A DNA stretch of 64,000 nt, from assembly GCA_013399695.1 (NCBI GenBank), contig VXAU01006171.1:186001-250000 (forward strand). Reading direction: 5' to 3'. The DNA comes from Formicarius rufipectus. Its lineage: Eukaryota > Chordata > Aves > Passeriformes > Formicariidae. Positions 27,310 through 40,290 of the stretch are shown here, one piece after another. The position numbers and the translations under genes were made by a program. Every line of letters begins with the position of its first letter. Position 1 is the first letter of the stretch. The notes below the pieces were generated by a model. The model had not been told where the DNA came from. It saw only the letters and a program-made list of their open reading frames with translations, and ran no database searches.

Positions 27310-30300
27310 TGAAGCAATTTTAGGATAAGGAATGTAGCTGAAGGAGCATTTAGAGTGTCGTGACCAACTGTACAAGACAGAGGGCTTTGTGGAGGAAATG
27401 TGAGCAAATGTGCTCTGTGCTTTATCTCAGAGTCCTTCATGGTCTTCTCTGAGCCTGAACACTGGAGACAAATCTCCATCAGAGAAAATGAGGTGTGAAA
27501 AGGACGTCTCCTAATGTCAGTGGCTCAGGGGGTCTCTTGTACCAGGGTAAGCTTTGACCTGTGTGAATTCTGAGCCCTCACTGTCCTGTTGTACCCCTTC
27601 CAGGTGTCTCTCCTGTACCTGTATGTCCCTCCAGCTTTCCCAGGTAAATGTCTTCAGCATACGTGAGGCTAAGGAGGATCAGCCTGGCTGGGGTAACTCT
27701 GGCCACTCATGTGCTGATGTGAGCCCAACAAAGGGTATGGAAGCACCAACCAGAAGAGCTGAAGAGGCCAGAAATGCTCCTCCTGTCCCTCTGCCATGCT
27801 CTGCTGCCTGACCTTTAATGTCCAGCAATCTCTGCTGATTCCCTGATCCCCTTTTCTAGGCATTGGGAACACATGCACAGTAATTTATCTGCTCCAAAGC
27901 CATGTGTGCAAGAGCAGGTACAGGATTATACCAACTGAAAAGTTAAGAGCAAGGTTCACTTATCTCATGATTTAATGTAGTAGGAGACAGTCATTTTTAG
28001 AAGTTAAAAAGCAATAGATTGAGATACTCTCACCAGAGTTTAGCTGAATTTCTTCCTTGAAGGTGCTCATTGAAATGTATGTGATGTTCATTGTTGTGTG
28101 AGATGCTGTTTGAAACTTTTAACAACAAGATAAAAGCTTGTGACTGGGAGGAAGAACTGCTGTCACTGCTGGATTTAATAAATCTGCAGCAGGGACAATA
28201 AGCCTGTGATAAAGCCAAACAAAGCCTATTGCTGGGAAGTTATTTTGGCAGGCGGAAAGGAAGGACGTTCTGTCATCGTGGTCTGGGACTGTGCGTGGCC
28301 CTGAGCTGCTGATACCTTCCTGGAGCCCCAGGAGCAGCTTTGTCATTCCCTGAGGATACCCCTGGGCTCCCAGAATGGCTGGGGGGCACAGACTGCTGGG
28401 CTCTGCCCAGTGCCACCCTTTGGCACCAGTCAGGCTCAGCCAGCTGGGGGTTCCACCCGCCAGCAGCAGGAGGACCCCAACAAATGACACCTGGCAGTCA
28501 GGGAACCCCCCAGAAAACCAAACCCATGGATCAGGAAAGGCTTGGAGTGGTGAACAACAGCATTTTTCTATGAGCAAAATGAGTGTTTGTGCTCTTCCAT
28601 ATGTTACTGTGGTGGATAAACCTGTCCTGCTCTGAGCACTGCCCACATGGACCCCACCGGGCTCCTTTTTCCACTTTCCCATGTTCAACAGCTTGACTCA
28701 ACAAGGAAAATATTCTAAATGAAGCTGCAGTCTGAAAAAAAATGCAGCTTTTAATGACAGACCTTTAATTTATCCTCGGTTAATTTGGGGCATGTGTTAT
28801 CCCTGCCTCCCAGAGGAGCAGGTTTTGGGATGTGCTGTTCCCCCCACACCCTCCACTGCTCAGATGCAGCCCCCATCCCTCAGGGTTATGTTCAATAGAT
28901 GGTTCATGGTTTTGATCTTAATTCTTAAACATCTGAGAGTCTTAAACGAAACACAACCACAATCCCATGGTTTTAATGGCACAAAAAGCACATAAAACAC
29001 CTTTTTTTTTTCTTCATTCCTGAGATTAAGGCAGATTTTTGCCAACTTTGGAGGACAACAGCAGCATCAGGGAATAAGAAAGGAAAGCAAACTCTTTGCT
29101 TAAAACACCCTTGATGCATCTGCCAGCAGGGACTGGAGCTGGCACGGTGGAGCTGGAACTGTCAACACCTTCCCAAGTTAAAAATCCAACCTGACAGGGG
29201 TCACAATGAGCTGTCCCTGCAGCCCAGGGTGGAGAACAGTGGCACCTGGGCAGCAGGAGATGGGGTGTCCTCCCAGGGTCTGGACCAGGATCCTTTGGCC
29301 CTCCATGACCACGGCAGAGGAGTGAGGCTTAGGTGTGCAGGGCATGACTTGCACTGTCCCTGTGGCCTCATTCCCTCACCCCAAATCCCTGTGTGACAGT
29401 CCCACAGTGTCCTGAAAGTCATGATCCACACCTGGAAAAACTCCTGCTGGCTGTAAGTACACACTTACCATTTAACTTTAAATAGTGCCAGAGTAAAATC
29501 ACCATCATTAATATTCACTGTATGATTTGGCTGTCTACAAAATGACTAAAACCACTATAATAATCCAGACAAGCAGGGGAAACGGATCATTTTTGATGAA
29601 GCATTTTACAAAGGCAGCTTTTATATCAGCATCATGTTAGACTTGGAGGGGTGGGGTTTGGGAGCAGTTATCCTGTGTGTTACACACACAACAGTGCAGG
29701 GGCAGGAAAGACACATCCTGGAATACCAGGGAGAATAGACCAAGCTGGTTTAGTCTTAAAGCTGAAGACCACAGCTCCCAAGAGAGAAAATTACTTCCAG
29801 ACAGGTGCTGCAGCCTTTGAGAGGCCAGCTCTGCCATGCTGCCTCATGCTCCTCTTGGCAGATACTGCCAGGGAGATGCCAGAGAGCCAACCCTGGTGCC
29901 CCTGGAAGCTGAACCCCTCAGTCCCCCCTCTGCCAGGAGACTGGAGGAACACCTGCAAATGCAGCAATGCTCTCACCGGACCCCCATAACCCTCTTTCTT
30001 CTTTCCCTCAGCACACATCAGATAGATCTGTGGTGACTGGAAGCTCACAGTGGAACAGGGAATTGGAGTTGGCAGCCCCTGATGTGGGAGGTGGAAGTTC
30101 AAATCCATTTCCTCCCAGGTGTGGGCGGAAGGTGAATAATGAAGAGAAACAAGCCCGGAGGGCACCACCCAGATCGGGGCTTCAGGTTTGGTAACATCCT
30201 ACATTCAGTCACCTCAACCTACTCAAAACTGGCCTTTTGGACATGGTTTGGGGAAAGGCCAGGGACACGGAGGGCTCCTGGTGGGATTCTGACTCCAGGA

Positions 30301-32830
30301 GAGCACAGGCAAAGCATTGATGAGCTGGAAGGAAGCAGCATCTCACCCCTCAGCTCTTATTAATCTATTATAAATAATATTAATTATGCCTTTAGCACAA
30401 AAAGCAATTATCAAAATACGTTGCTCAACATCTTATAGAAAAGGCTATTTACTAAAAAACATCCAAGTGTATCCAAGCCTTGTCAAAAAGCTCTCTTAGA
30501 AATTAATAAATATGTTTGATTAGCACTTTCATGGATGCACAGATTTTGTATATGGGAGCATTAGGGTGCATTTCATTATATATAAAGGCAATTAATGTCA
30601 TAAATGAAGACTAAACTCTGACTCGGGCTATATAATTGTCATTATCTATCATATAACATGCCCAGAAAGCTTAACTCTGTGATGATTTTTATGAACAATA
30701 AACTTGGCATTTACATACCAAAACAATTTGGTGTAATTCAGACTCAATAATAAATGACAACAACCACCAAAAAAAATCACTCCCATTCTTCAGGAATTTT
30801 TTCCAGGGTGATCACATGGACATTTTGCACAGTATGTTCATCACGATGAGAAGGGAGAAGGTTTGTTCTCCACAGTGTGTGCTGTGGATCCCAGAGCGGG
30901 GGTGTGTGAGGGGCTGCTCAGGCAGCACCCGGGGTCCTCATTCCATGCCTTGGCTGCCTCAACCTCTTCCAGCTGCAGGATGGCTTTCCTGGTGGGCACC
31001 TCCTGCTCCATGTCCACTTACCTCAAACCATCCTCTCTCTGCTCCGAGGGCTCTGTGCTGCAGCTTTGCCTTCACCTGAGTTTGCAGTGCCTGCCAACAC
31101 AAGCTCAAGGGGTCTTTGGGACAATCCCACCAGCTTTCCTTGTCCAAACGTGAACCATCCCATCACTGGCAGATATAAAACTTGCAGTCTGAAGGCAAAG
31201 GCTCAGCTACCTTTGCATCTGCTCAGGTCACAGGGGTAACAACACACTGACAGGGACCAAACCAGTCCTGTACCACCAGTGTGAGGGACCAAACCAGTCC
31301 TGTAACACAAATGTACTCAGAGGGTAATGACATGAAGATGTTATGTAAACAATGGTAGTGCTGCACGGATGCCAAGTACAGTCAATCGTAAGATAAAAGA
31401 CTCTAAATGGAGTTAAAGGCTCATTTAGTTGTGTTTGGAAAGGAGCTGTGTGGGCGTCTGAGTTGGTGCAGCTTGTGAAACAAGCAAAGGAAACCTTGAT
31501 CACCATCACCAGTCCACAGTGCAACGTCTTCACCTGGTGTCTGCTCTTAAACCGGTGTCCTGGTGTCAGGGACTTGCTGCAGAGTTAAAGCACAGATACA
31601 GGGTGTGGAGGTGATTAAAGAAATTACTAATGCATTAATATAATTAAATATCAAAATGAATAAGTTTTTAATGCACCAAGCATGATTGTGTAGAGAGTAT
31701 CAGTTCTGTTTAGATATGCCATAGCAGGACGCCCTGCCTGAATTGGGGTCTGCAGTCAGAGGGATAAAACATCAGTGGCCAAACTTTGGCGAAGAATGCA
31801 GCCCAGGAACCAGAATAAACCAGCATAAAAATAAAATAAGCAGGAAAATGAAAGGCTCAGGTTTTCTTCTCTGTTGGATCTGATGCACCATGAGCTGGGA
31901 AAAGAAATTAATACCCCAATCCCACATCACTCCGTACCAGAAGCACCATCCCTCTTTCCACTTCAGTCCCCGCTTCACCAAAAGAAGTGAAAAACCAACC
32001 AGCAAACTACTTTTTTGCCTATTCTGACCAAAAAAAAAAAAAAAAGAGTCTTTGAGCAAAACCCATTGTTTGATGGTAATGCACTTACTCAGCCCAGTGC
32101 TGGCTCTGTCCTTGTGTTTATGGGAAAAGGGAAACCCTGCAGAGCCTCTGCCTTCATTATTTGCTGGTAATTAGTTTGTTGCTACCAAAGCCTTTACTGG
32201 GGTGGAATTTCATCTGCTGTCAGCTGAGAAGCATTGTTAGATGTATGAATATTCCAGCCCCAGCCAGGCCATGCAGCCACCCCTGATCTTCATCACCATT
32301 GCAGGGGCCCTGGCACAGCTGTCAGAGCTTCTCTGGGTGCTGATTAACTTCAGCAGCATAACTGAGCAAGTTGTCTGGAGAACACGGGAGGCTAAATCCC
32401 TCCCCAAGGATGCCCCACCAGCCCCGTGCCAGGGGTGTGTGCTGGGGCTGTGCCACAATGGGAAGGAGCTTCCCCTCACCTCTTGCCTCAGCTTTGCCCC
32501 CAACCCTTGCCTGGCAGATTAACTCGGACTAATTGGTCCCTTAATTGTGTTCTGGTGTGCTATTGGAGGTGATATCCTTCAAAGCCATCACAAACCTCAA
32601 CAGTGGACAACAGCCTTGGAGACATCAACCACAGACTGAAGGGTTGTCTCTGTGGGACACCAGTTTGGCTTTTAGGGTAGTTAGAGAACCTGAAAAGTGC
32701 CTCTGAAACACTTTTTTTCCCCTGAAATCAGCTGCCAGCTCCCCCAAGACCTTTCCCAGACCTGCTTTCTGTGCACCTCTGGATGTTCATCTGACAATGT
32801 CATGAAATAAACCTTAGTCAAAAGGGGGGA
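27310..32830. other. Intergenic DNA immediately downstream of GRM7
   Basis: Mostly featureless. An unusually AT-rich, CpG-poor, non-repetitive block covers about 30360-30780. A poly-A run is at 32030-32045 and a G-rich run at 32823-32840 abuts the predicted GRM7 3' end. No other gene is recognised. Confidence 0.55.
31252..31304. repeat. Short direct duplication
   Basis: The segment AGGGACCAAACCAGTCCTGTA occurs twice, about 32 bp apart, with an unlike linker between the copies. It is a small local duplication. Confidence 0.8.
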
Positions 32831-32857
32831 GGGGGAGGGAGCAACTGAAAAAATATA

Positions 32858-32863
32858 TTTATT
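32858..32863 (-). terminator. Polyadenylation signal AATAAA (distal)
   Basis: This is a second AATAAA on the transcript strand, 37 nt beyond the first and followed by TATATTTTTTC. The pair suggests closely spaced alternative 3' ends. Immediately beyond it the transcript strand becomes a C-rich run (32822-32840). Confidence 0.6.
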
Positions 32864-32894
32864 GGAGTAAATAAAAAAAAGTTAACCAAAATTC

Positions 32895-32900
32895 TTTATT
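32895..32900 (-). terminator. Polyadenylation signal AATAAA (proximal)
   Basis: The plus strand reads TTTATT, so the transcript reads AATAAA. It lies about 1.18 kb after the GRM7 isoform a stop and is followed downstream by a T-rich stretch, as expected of a cleavage region. Confidence 0.6.
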
Positions 32901-33715
32901 GATACATTCTTGGATAATATCACAGGGTCGAGAGAATGGAAAGGGAGGGAGGAGGTGGCAGCAAAGATTGGTTTCACTAAATTGGCACATAAGCAGCAAG
33001 ATTAACGAAATTACTTATTACAAACAGTATAAAACATACATGCTTCTGTAAGTCCTTATCACACTGGTCAGTCATGGTGGGGCATCAACAGAGAAAAACC
33101 TCAAGACATGTAAAAGCCATATTCTTTCCTCCAAATATCATAAGAATCATTGAAATTATTGCAAAATAGTCATATACCTTAAAGAAAAGAACAAAACAGA
33201 ACACAAATACAAATATCAAACATAAATTATTAACATGTACCATAAAATACATTACTGGCATGCATTCCAAAGATCAAGACCTCTACTAAAACTCAGCAAA
33301 AATCCTTCTGCTTCCTCTGCAGCCCATCGGAGGTGTGAAGGGGGGACGAACTTCGCCAGCACAGTTTTTGGTCTTTAAATTCTTTTTTTTGTTTGTTTAG
33401 TTAAAAAAAATAAGGTATATGGATTGCAGTGATACAAGAGCAGTCACACGAGTCATGTACACAGGTCTGAGCTCCTCAGTCGTGGGTTGGTTTGAGAAGT
33501 GCTGAGAGCACAGGCCCGAAATGAAACTGTGCATCCAAAAAACAAACAGTGACCTCGGAACAACATGGATGGCAATATGCAAAAACCCTCACAAACTGTA
33601 CAGAAAGTTCAAAAACTTGCAGTCTGGAAGTACATAGAAAGACAGAATTAGCCCCTTAGAGTCCTTTGCAGGCGGGCACCGCCAGCCCCGGAAGCCGGTC
33701 CCCCCGCTGTGGGCA

Positions 33716-33978
33716 CACCAGTGCCAGTGCCAGCACCAGTGCCTGTGCCAGCACCGGTGCCAATGACAGTGCCGGCACCAGTGCCAATGACAGTGCCAAT
33801 GGCAGCACCGTCACCAATTCCAATGACAGTGGAACCTGTGTACCAGTTCCAGTGCCAGTTCCAATGACAGTGCCAGCACCAGTTCCAGTTCCAGTGCCGG
33901 CACCAGTGCCAGCACCAGTTCCAATGCCAGCACCAATGCCAGCACCAGCACCAGCACCAGCAGCAGTGCCAGTCGGAG
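33716..33978. repeat. Degenerate 6/12-bp minisatellite (CCAGTG/CCAGCA type) in the GRM7 3' UTR
   Basis: The stretch is built from hexamers such as CCAGTG, CCAGCA, CCAATG and ACAGTG in irregular order. Because the period is a multiple of three, both strands stay open in several frames, giving false open reading frames rich in Val-Pro or Ala-Gly-Thr. It begins about 105 nt after the isoform a stop codon, so it should be transcribed in the GRM7 mRNA. Confidence 0.85.
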
Positions 33979-34083
33979 CCCCGGGCGTGGGTCCGGGAGT
34001 GCCGTCGGGGCTCCTCTCACTCCTGCCCTGCCCCACGGGGCAGCAGTGCCAGTGGGGCGGGACCCTCGGCCCCGGCGAGCAGC

Positions 34084-34133
34084 TTAGATCACCAGGTTGT
34101 TATAGCTGACGTACTTCTTTTTTGCAGCAGGGC
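34084..34133 (-). CDS. GRM7: GRM7 last exon, isoform a C-terminal tail (coding part)
   Basis: The acceptor CTTCTCTTCCAG ends at 34134. The exon starts with GC, which completes AGC (Ser) with the A of the upstream exon. It then encodes PAAKKKYVSYNNLVI and a TAA stop at 34086-34084. This is the isoform a tail of GRM7. It carries the terminal LVI, known to bind the PDZ domain of PICK1, which clusters the receptor at presynaptic active zones. The predicted length is 899 + 1 + 15 = 915 residues, the same as mammalian isoform a. Only 50 nt of the exon is coding. When the b exon is included, this whole segment becomes 3' UTR. Confidence 0.96.
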
Positions 34134-34194
34134 CTGGAAGAGAAGCAGAGAAGGGTCAGAACCCACTTGGGAGGGGTTGGTGCTGCTGCCATAT

Positions 34195-34340
34195 CATCCA
34201 TCCATCCATCCATCCATCCATCCATCCATCCATCCATCCATCCCCAATCCATCCATCCATCCCTCCATCCATCCCTCCATCCATCCATCCATCCCTCCAT
34301 CCATCCATCCATCCATCCCCAATCCATCCATCCACCCACC
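34195..34340. repeat. CCAT tetranucleotide microsatellite
   Basis: This is a run of CATC/CCAT tetramers interrupted by CCCCAAT and CCCT variants. On the GRM7 transcript strand it reads (GGAT)n and ends about 60 nt before the acceptor of the last exon. It produces apparent open frames of HPSI or WMDG repeats that are not genes. Confidence 0.95.
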
Positions 34341-34805
34341 CCTTGGACTCCAGGCCATCAGAGAGCCCAGGGCCAGCCCCCACTCCATCCAGTACTACCA
34401 ACAGGTGCACCACTGATTGATTTTGTTGGGCTCCTGCAGGCTGGGTGATCTCACTGCTGCAGCACGGCAGCTAGATCCTATTAAGATTTCTTATTTCTAA
34501 AAACAGTGACATTTTCTCCAAGTTCTTAAATCTCCTGAGCTAAACATGGCTTTTCTCAGAGATAAAGCAATTCTGATTCAAATTTTATGACTTCTGAGAA
34601 TTTTTCAATATAGGGATGAAGGTACCAGCTTCCCTAATTATGACCTTCAAATCCAATCTGTTTGCAAACAGAAGGAAATCAAAGCAGTCAGAAGAACTCT
34701 GTGAGTGCTGCTACATGCTCCTGTCAGGAAAATCTGCAAATATTTGCAGCTGAACACAAAGCAAAATGTTCTGCATAGTTGGGCACCACTGACAGATTCG
34801 GGACA

Positions 34806-35040
34806 CAGAGCCACAGAATGTCCTGAGCTGGAGGGACCCACCAGGATCACCCAGGCCAACTCCTGTCCTGCACAGATACCCCAACAATGCCCCCCTGTTC
34901 CTCAGAGCGTTATCCAAACAGTCCTGCATCTCTGGCAGCCCTGGGGTTGTGCCACTGCCCTGGGGAGCATGTTCCGTGCCCACCACCCTCTGGGGGAAGA
35001 ACTGTTCCTAATCATCAACCTAAACCTCTGTAGAGACCAA
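34806..35040 (-). mobile_element. CR1 LINE 3' fragment in the GRM7 intron (sense to GRM7)
   Basis: The reverse strand carries GGTTGATGATTAGGAACAGT, the GGCACGGAACATGCTCCCCA region and GGGTGATCCTGGTGGGTCCC, then a degraded CATTCTGTGGCTCTGTG end. It is diverged and belongs to a type unlike the other copies in this intron. Confidence 0.75.
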
Positions 35041-37137
35041 AGGAAGAGCCTGTACTTACAGTTGCCACAGTTTGCTAAAACACTCAAGCCGAAATCCCAC
35101 TGTCTTTGAGAGAATTTGACACAACTTAACCTGACTGCTGAATACTTCCAGGCTGCTAACCCAGGGCAGGCTTCACTCTCCCTTGGGATCATTTTTTAAC
35201 ATGGTGTGTTTCACTTTAAATCTTTCCCAGAGGAAGATTTAAGAGACACCATGGAAGGAGAAGCAAGAAAAACAACTGAGTTTGCTCTGCAAATCTGCTT
35301 TTCAAACTTCCTTGGTTTTGGGCATCCCAGGGCTCCTCTCAGCCCTTCTGCAAAAGCAGATACTTCTCATGGTGTTCATTGTCTTTCAGTGACAAAGGAA
35401 TGATTTTACTCCCAGGTATTTCCAAGGCTGCCACGTAAGAACCTCCCATGTAACTCCAGTCCTTTGCAATATTATCCTGAACCCCCACCCAACATGCCCA
35501 GAAGAGTCAGAGCTGTCTGTTCAATCAAGGACTGAGTCTACAAAGTGCTGATCATCTTCCCTTCCCATTAACTTCTCTGGGACAAGAAAGTGTCCAGCAT
35601 CTGACAGGATAAAACTCATTATCCTCCAAGGCTACACTGCAAATATCCAATAAACTGGGGAATGCTATTAAATGCTGAAGAGGGGTAAAATGAGCCTAGG
35701 AAAAAAATGTCATCATGGAACAGGTTGCGAAGCAATTCCATGTCTTATTTTGTGATATACTTCAGCTTTACCCATTACATGCTCCAATTTCAAATAGCAG
35801 CAGTTCCTGTGACAGAGATTTGGATGCTCTCCACTGCTGCTTCATATCATGTCACCCCTCCAGTGCTTCCTGGGGTGTCACCCAGGCTTTCAGCAATCTG
35901 GTCTTTGTGCTCATGAGTTTTCTCACTAATTCAGCCACAGCAGCTCAGCTCTCATTTCCAACAGGACAGTGAACCACGGGGGCCAAAGGGACTGAGCCAA
36001 GAAATGCTGTGGAAAATGTGCACCTGTAGCTCTCTGTGAAAGGATGGGCTCTGAGCTCAGACAGTGATGCTGTGGCTGGCACAGCTCTGCTTCACAAAAA
36101 TGCTGGAGTTGACAAAAGCATCATCCATAATTTAGATAAAACCATCTATAAAAGCTCCCTGGTTATTGTAGGAGAGGAAAGACAATCTTCCTTGGATTTA
36201 AAGGCTGTCAGGCCAGAGGAGATCATGTCTCCTGATACTGGTGGTGCATTTCACTGCTCTGCTCCTGCACTGACTCCAGGAACCTGGAGCTCAGCCCACG
36301 TACAATTCCAGATGCACTCCAGTCTTGAAGACTTCAGGAGAGAGACAGACTACTTTGATAACAAATCTCTACGGAGTCTCAGCTCATCATTATCATTGGC
36401 AATTAGCACCAGGTATGGATTTGATTTTCCTCAAAGAAATTAATTTGCATGAAAATAGGGGATGCTAATGAAACATCAGCGTTACCAGGATTCACCATGT
36501 TTTAATCCAGGAGACATGAGCATTCCCTGTTCTCCAAAGGGGAGCAGATACGGATCTCCCACGCTCTGCCGCTGCTCCTGGTACCGGCTGATGGTTCCCC
36601 AGCAGCGAACACACCCTGTCCTCTCGCACACAACACACACACTAATTGATGCACACGTTAATTGACACACACGTAATTACGCCAGCCTTGGCTGCCCATT
36701 GGCTCGGCCACAGGGGCAGGGAGCCACGAGGTGCACAGGCAGGATCTGCAGTGCTGCCCCATTCCCTCTGCCCAGAGAGCCCCGGCCAGCCGCATCCACC
36801 CCCTCCCGCAGCCTGGTGGGATGAGCGGGGGCTCACGGCTGTTTTTAAGTACAAAATACGTGTGGGAAGGAAACATCCTGGATCCTGCCTGTTTGCAAAT
36901 AAATGTGCTCTTGAGGCATTTGCTCTGTGTAACTTGTTTGGAAAAAAAAGGGCACCTTTTTCCCATCGCCATTCTTGACAATCCCTTTTCTGCTATTTTT
37001 CTGCTCATTAGCAGTGAAGAGCAACAAAGTTAATAGGAAAAGGAATTAGTCTGAAGGATACCTGGAGGATACACTGTCATGGACACAGCGAGGACCACTG
37101 CACAATATCCAGTTCAGTGCAGTCACAGGGAACCACA

Positions 37138-37560
37138 CAGAGCCACAGAACCACTGAGGCTGGAAAAACCCTCCAAGAGCATCAAGTCCAACCTTTGACT
37201 GACACCACCCCACCCATTAAACCACAGCCTGAGTGCCAAGTCTACTCACTTTTTGAACATTTCCAGGATGGTAACTCCTCCACCTCCCTGGGCAACCTGT
37301 TCCAAGGCCTGACTACCCTTTCAGTGAAGGTTCTCCTAACACTGAACACGAACCTCCGACGGTGCAGCCTGAGGCAGTTCCCTTTGGTATAACCCGCTGC
37401 CTGGGAGGAAAGTCCGACCCCCACCCTGCCACATCCTCCTGTCAGGGAGTTTAGAGAGCAATAAGGTCACTCCTGAGCCTCCTTTTCTCCAGGCTGAGCC
37501 CCCCCAGCTGCCCCAGCTGCTCCTCACAGGGTTTGTCATCACACCCTCCTGTAAGGCAGA
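37138..37560 (-). mobile_element. CR1 LINE 3' fragment in the GRM7 intron (sense to GRM7)
   Basis: This is about 420 bp. Its reverse strand shows GGCTCAGCCTGGAGAAAAGG, AGGAGAACCTTCACTGAAAG, CTTGGAACAGGTTGCCCAGG, GGAGTTACCATCCTGGAAAT and GTTGGACTTGATGCTCTTGG. Only the C-terminal and 3' non-coding part of CR1 remains. Confidence 0.88.
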
Positions 37561-40290
37561 GCACACACAGGATGCTCCAGCTCCCATTACAGCTCTGCTT
37601 CAACCCAGCTTGGAGAGCAAATTCTTTTGTGCTTGTTCTGGTGGAACGTGACCTGGGCTGTCACACCTGAGAAGGTCAGGAGGCTCCACTGCAGGAATGC
37701 AGAGTGATGGGGTGTCAGGCTGTTACTGCTCACACACAGCCCCCTGTGCTGCTGGGGGAGCTTTATGGGCACGGCACCGACTCTGTATTTGAAAGCAGAA
37801 AGGAACTATGGAAACCCAAGAAGGCCAGAGCAAGGCCCTCCAGGAGGAGCTGGGACAGGGTGGGTGGGCAACAGAACTGACAGGGGCATAAAGAGGCCCC
37901 TTGGTCACCACAAAGCCCAGACACCTCACACCATCCTTACTGCAGAACGTGGCAGTGCTCGGGAGGCTGACGCCCCTGTGAGCTCCTGGCTCTCCTCTCA
38001 GTTATGTGCTGTGCCTTCTCCCACTCTCCACTGGCAGATCCCACCCTCCTCCCTGTAACCACCCACGTGCAGACACCTAGAGGTTGCAGCAACACCACCC
38101 AGTGAAGACAACCTGTGCAGCTGCACGTGGAAACCACACAATGCTCCCCTAAAGCACAAATACTGAAACCCCTTTCCCTTTCAGCAGGGGGGCACTGAGA
38201 GCCTACACCCAACCCCTTCCAGAAGGGAGTATCAGGGTTGGAAACAGCTGCAACTCTGTGCCAACGACAAATTAAAAACAAATACTCAGAAGCAAAAATC
38301 CTTTTTGGATATATAAGTTTCATCACTTGACTGGTTTTCATTATCTTGAGCACAGGCCACAAAGAAAGGAGCTCCCACAGCATCCCAGAGCAAGGCAGAG
38401 CTGTCAATACTGACTCAGAGAGAGATTTAATCACTTGCACTTCAATTTTATGCACATTTGTAACCTCTTCCATGCTTAAAGAGAAAAGATTTACAGTGCA
38501 AGAAATGAATTTTATTGCAGCCCCCAGGCATCTCAGGCTATCAAATGCATGAAACATCATCTCAGCATTCCCAGCTCTGAGCAGGAAGGGACATCATGAT
38601 GGCTCCGAGTCTGGAATTCCTGCTCTGATTCCCTCTGCAGTCACTGTGGCAGATAATTCTTACCTTCTCTCTTTCATTTCCTTAATTCTGGCTTAGAAAC
38701 CCATATCATTTGTGCCAGCCAGAGTGGAGGCTGGTTATTAAACCCTACTTCCAGTCCATCTCAAAGCGAAATGGGTACAACTTGGCTCCTCCCCCATCTC
38801 GGCCAGAAAGACAGGGCTGTGCCCATGCTCTGCTGCCCTTAAATTGGGGAATTTAGATGAGAATGAGATGAAAGCACAGGCCTAAGTGATTCTACATGCT
38901 TGCCCAAACCCCAACAAATGGAATGAAGCTTGGAGAAAATAATTTTAAACTTGGTATCTAAATGTAAATGGATTGTTCTATCACATTTTGACATCTCTCT
39001 GTTGTGCTGCCATGGTGTACTGGCACCTTATCTGGTCCCTAAGTGCCTGCAGCTGTACAAACCTATTTCCCCCCTGTGCTGGGGGTCCTGGCAGCCTGAG
39101 CCAAGCGGGGCTTATGCAGAGGAGCACAAGGAACCTCCTGTTTTAGTAACAGAATGCAAATGTATTAAATTGCAAATATAACATTAGTAAAAGTGTGCTC
39201 CTCCCCAATTGCTTTACAGCCTCCTCTCCTCATAAATGACACCATCCCCAGCTGTCAGATTTGTCACTCTCCACAGAGCAGTGACAATCAGTGCCTGGTG
39301 CTGAGCACAGCCAGGAATAGGGTGACACTGTGGGCGTGGGGAGGCTCAGCCCCAGGCACAGACAGCAACAGGGCAGGACAAGGTGCTCCAGGGATTCCTT
39401 CTGTTTCCTGACAACCAAGTTATCCAATACAACCGGTGTGATGGAAAGCTGGGGATGAGATGGATGGTCTGCTGCATCTGTTGTTTGAGGTGTCTGACAG
39501 ACACGGCCTCTGGATTCTCCAGTGGGATAACTGCAGGGATTGTCCTTAGGAGTCACTGCAAAGCCCAGGGCTGGCTGAAACCATCCCAACCCAGTTCTAC
39601 CTGCTGCAATACAGCCTGGATGGTCAGAAATCTAATGAGCTGCCACTAAAATGTCAAATGCTGCAGAAGATAAAACTAAAGCAGCCTCCCTCACATGTGC
39701 TCAGATGCTGATCTGGGGAGACAAGGCCAGATTTCTGTTGCCTCAGTTAACATGACGAGGGTGGCTGGAGCCAGATGCCCAGCCTGCCTGCCCAGTGCCA
39801 GCCCTGCATGCCACGCAGGAGTCTCTGCTCCCACACTGCAGAGGATGATGAGATCCATAAGCTGCTGCCCCAGAGGGTATCAGGAGGTGACACCAGTGCC
39901 CAGAGACTGACAGTGAGTGATTAATGTCAAAACAGTATCAGGAGAGGAGAGACACAGCAATCTGATTTATCCAGCCTCGACAGCCTGGAGTCACCTGGGT
40001 CACCTCGGGGTCCTTCCAAATACAATTGATAACAAAATGATTACCTCAAATCACTAAAATAATGATGTTTATGCATATGCATGCAAGGCCCTGCTCAGAG
40101 CAGGGCTGGGCAGATGCTGCAGGTGCAGTCCTGCCTGGAGAGCACTCACACATCCATCACTTCTCACACCTTCCACTTTGGCATCCCTCATGTTCTATCC
40201 AGGGCTACGTTTTACCTTTAGGGCTTCCTTAATATTATCCCTTTGAAGAAACAGCTCTTTACCACCTGTCACAGAGCCCTGAGCACACCC

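Larger units (their letters stand above)
32840..34083 (-). other. GRM7: GRM7 3' untranslated region (predicted)
   Basis: The region runs from the isoform a stop to just past two AATAAA signals. I saw no AATAAA or ATTAAA on the minus strand between the stop and 32900, so these are the first candidates, giving a UTR of about 1.2 kb. The first 370 nt hold a GC-rich CAGTGC-type repeat; the rest is AT-rich and unique-looking. The exact cleavage site is inferred from the signals, not observed. Confidence 0.65.

Noticed and set aside
33666..34109. Frames rich in Val-Pro or Ala-Gly-Thr on both strands
   Set aside because: Made by the hexamer repeat in the GRM7 3' UTR.
36036..36443. 135-residue open frame, plus strand, with protein-like composition
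   Set aside because: It is antisense in the GRM7 intron, resembles no family I know, and has no visible splice or promoter context. It could be tested by RNA-seq.
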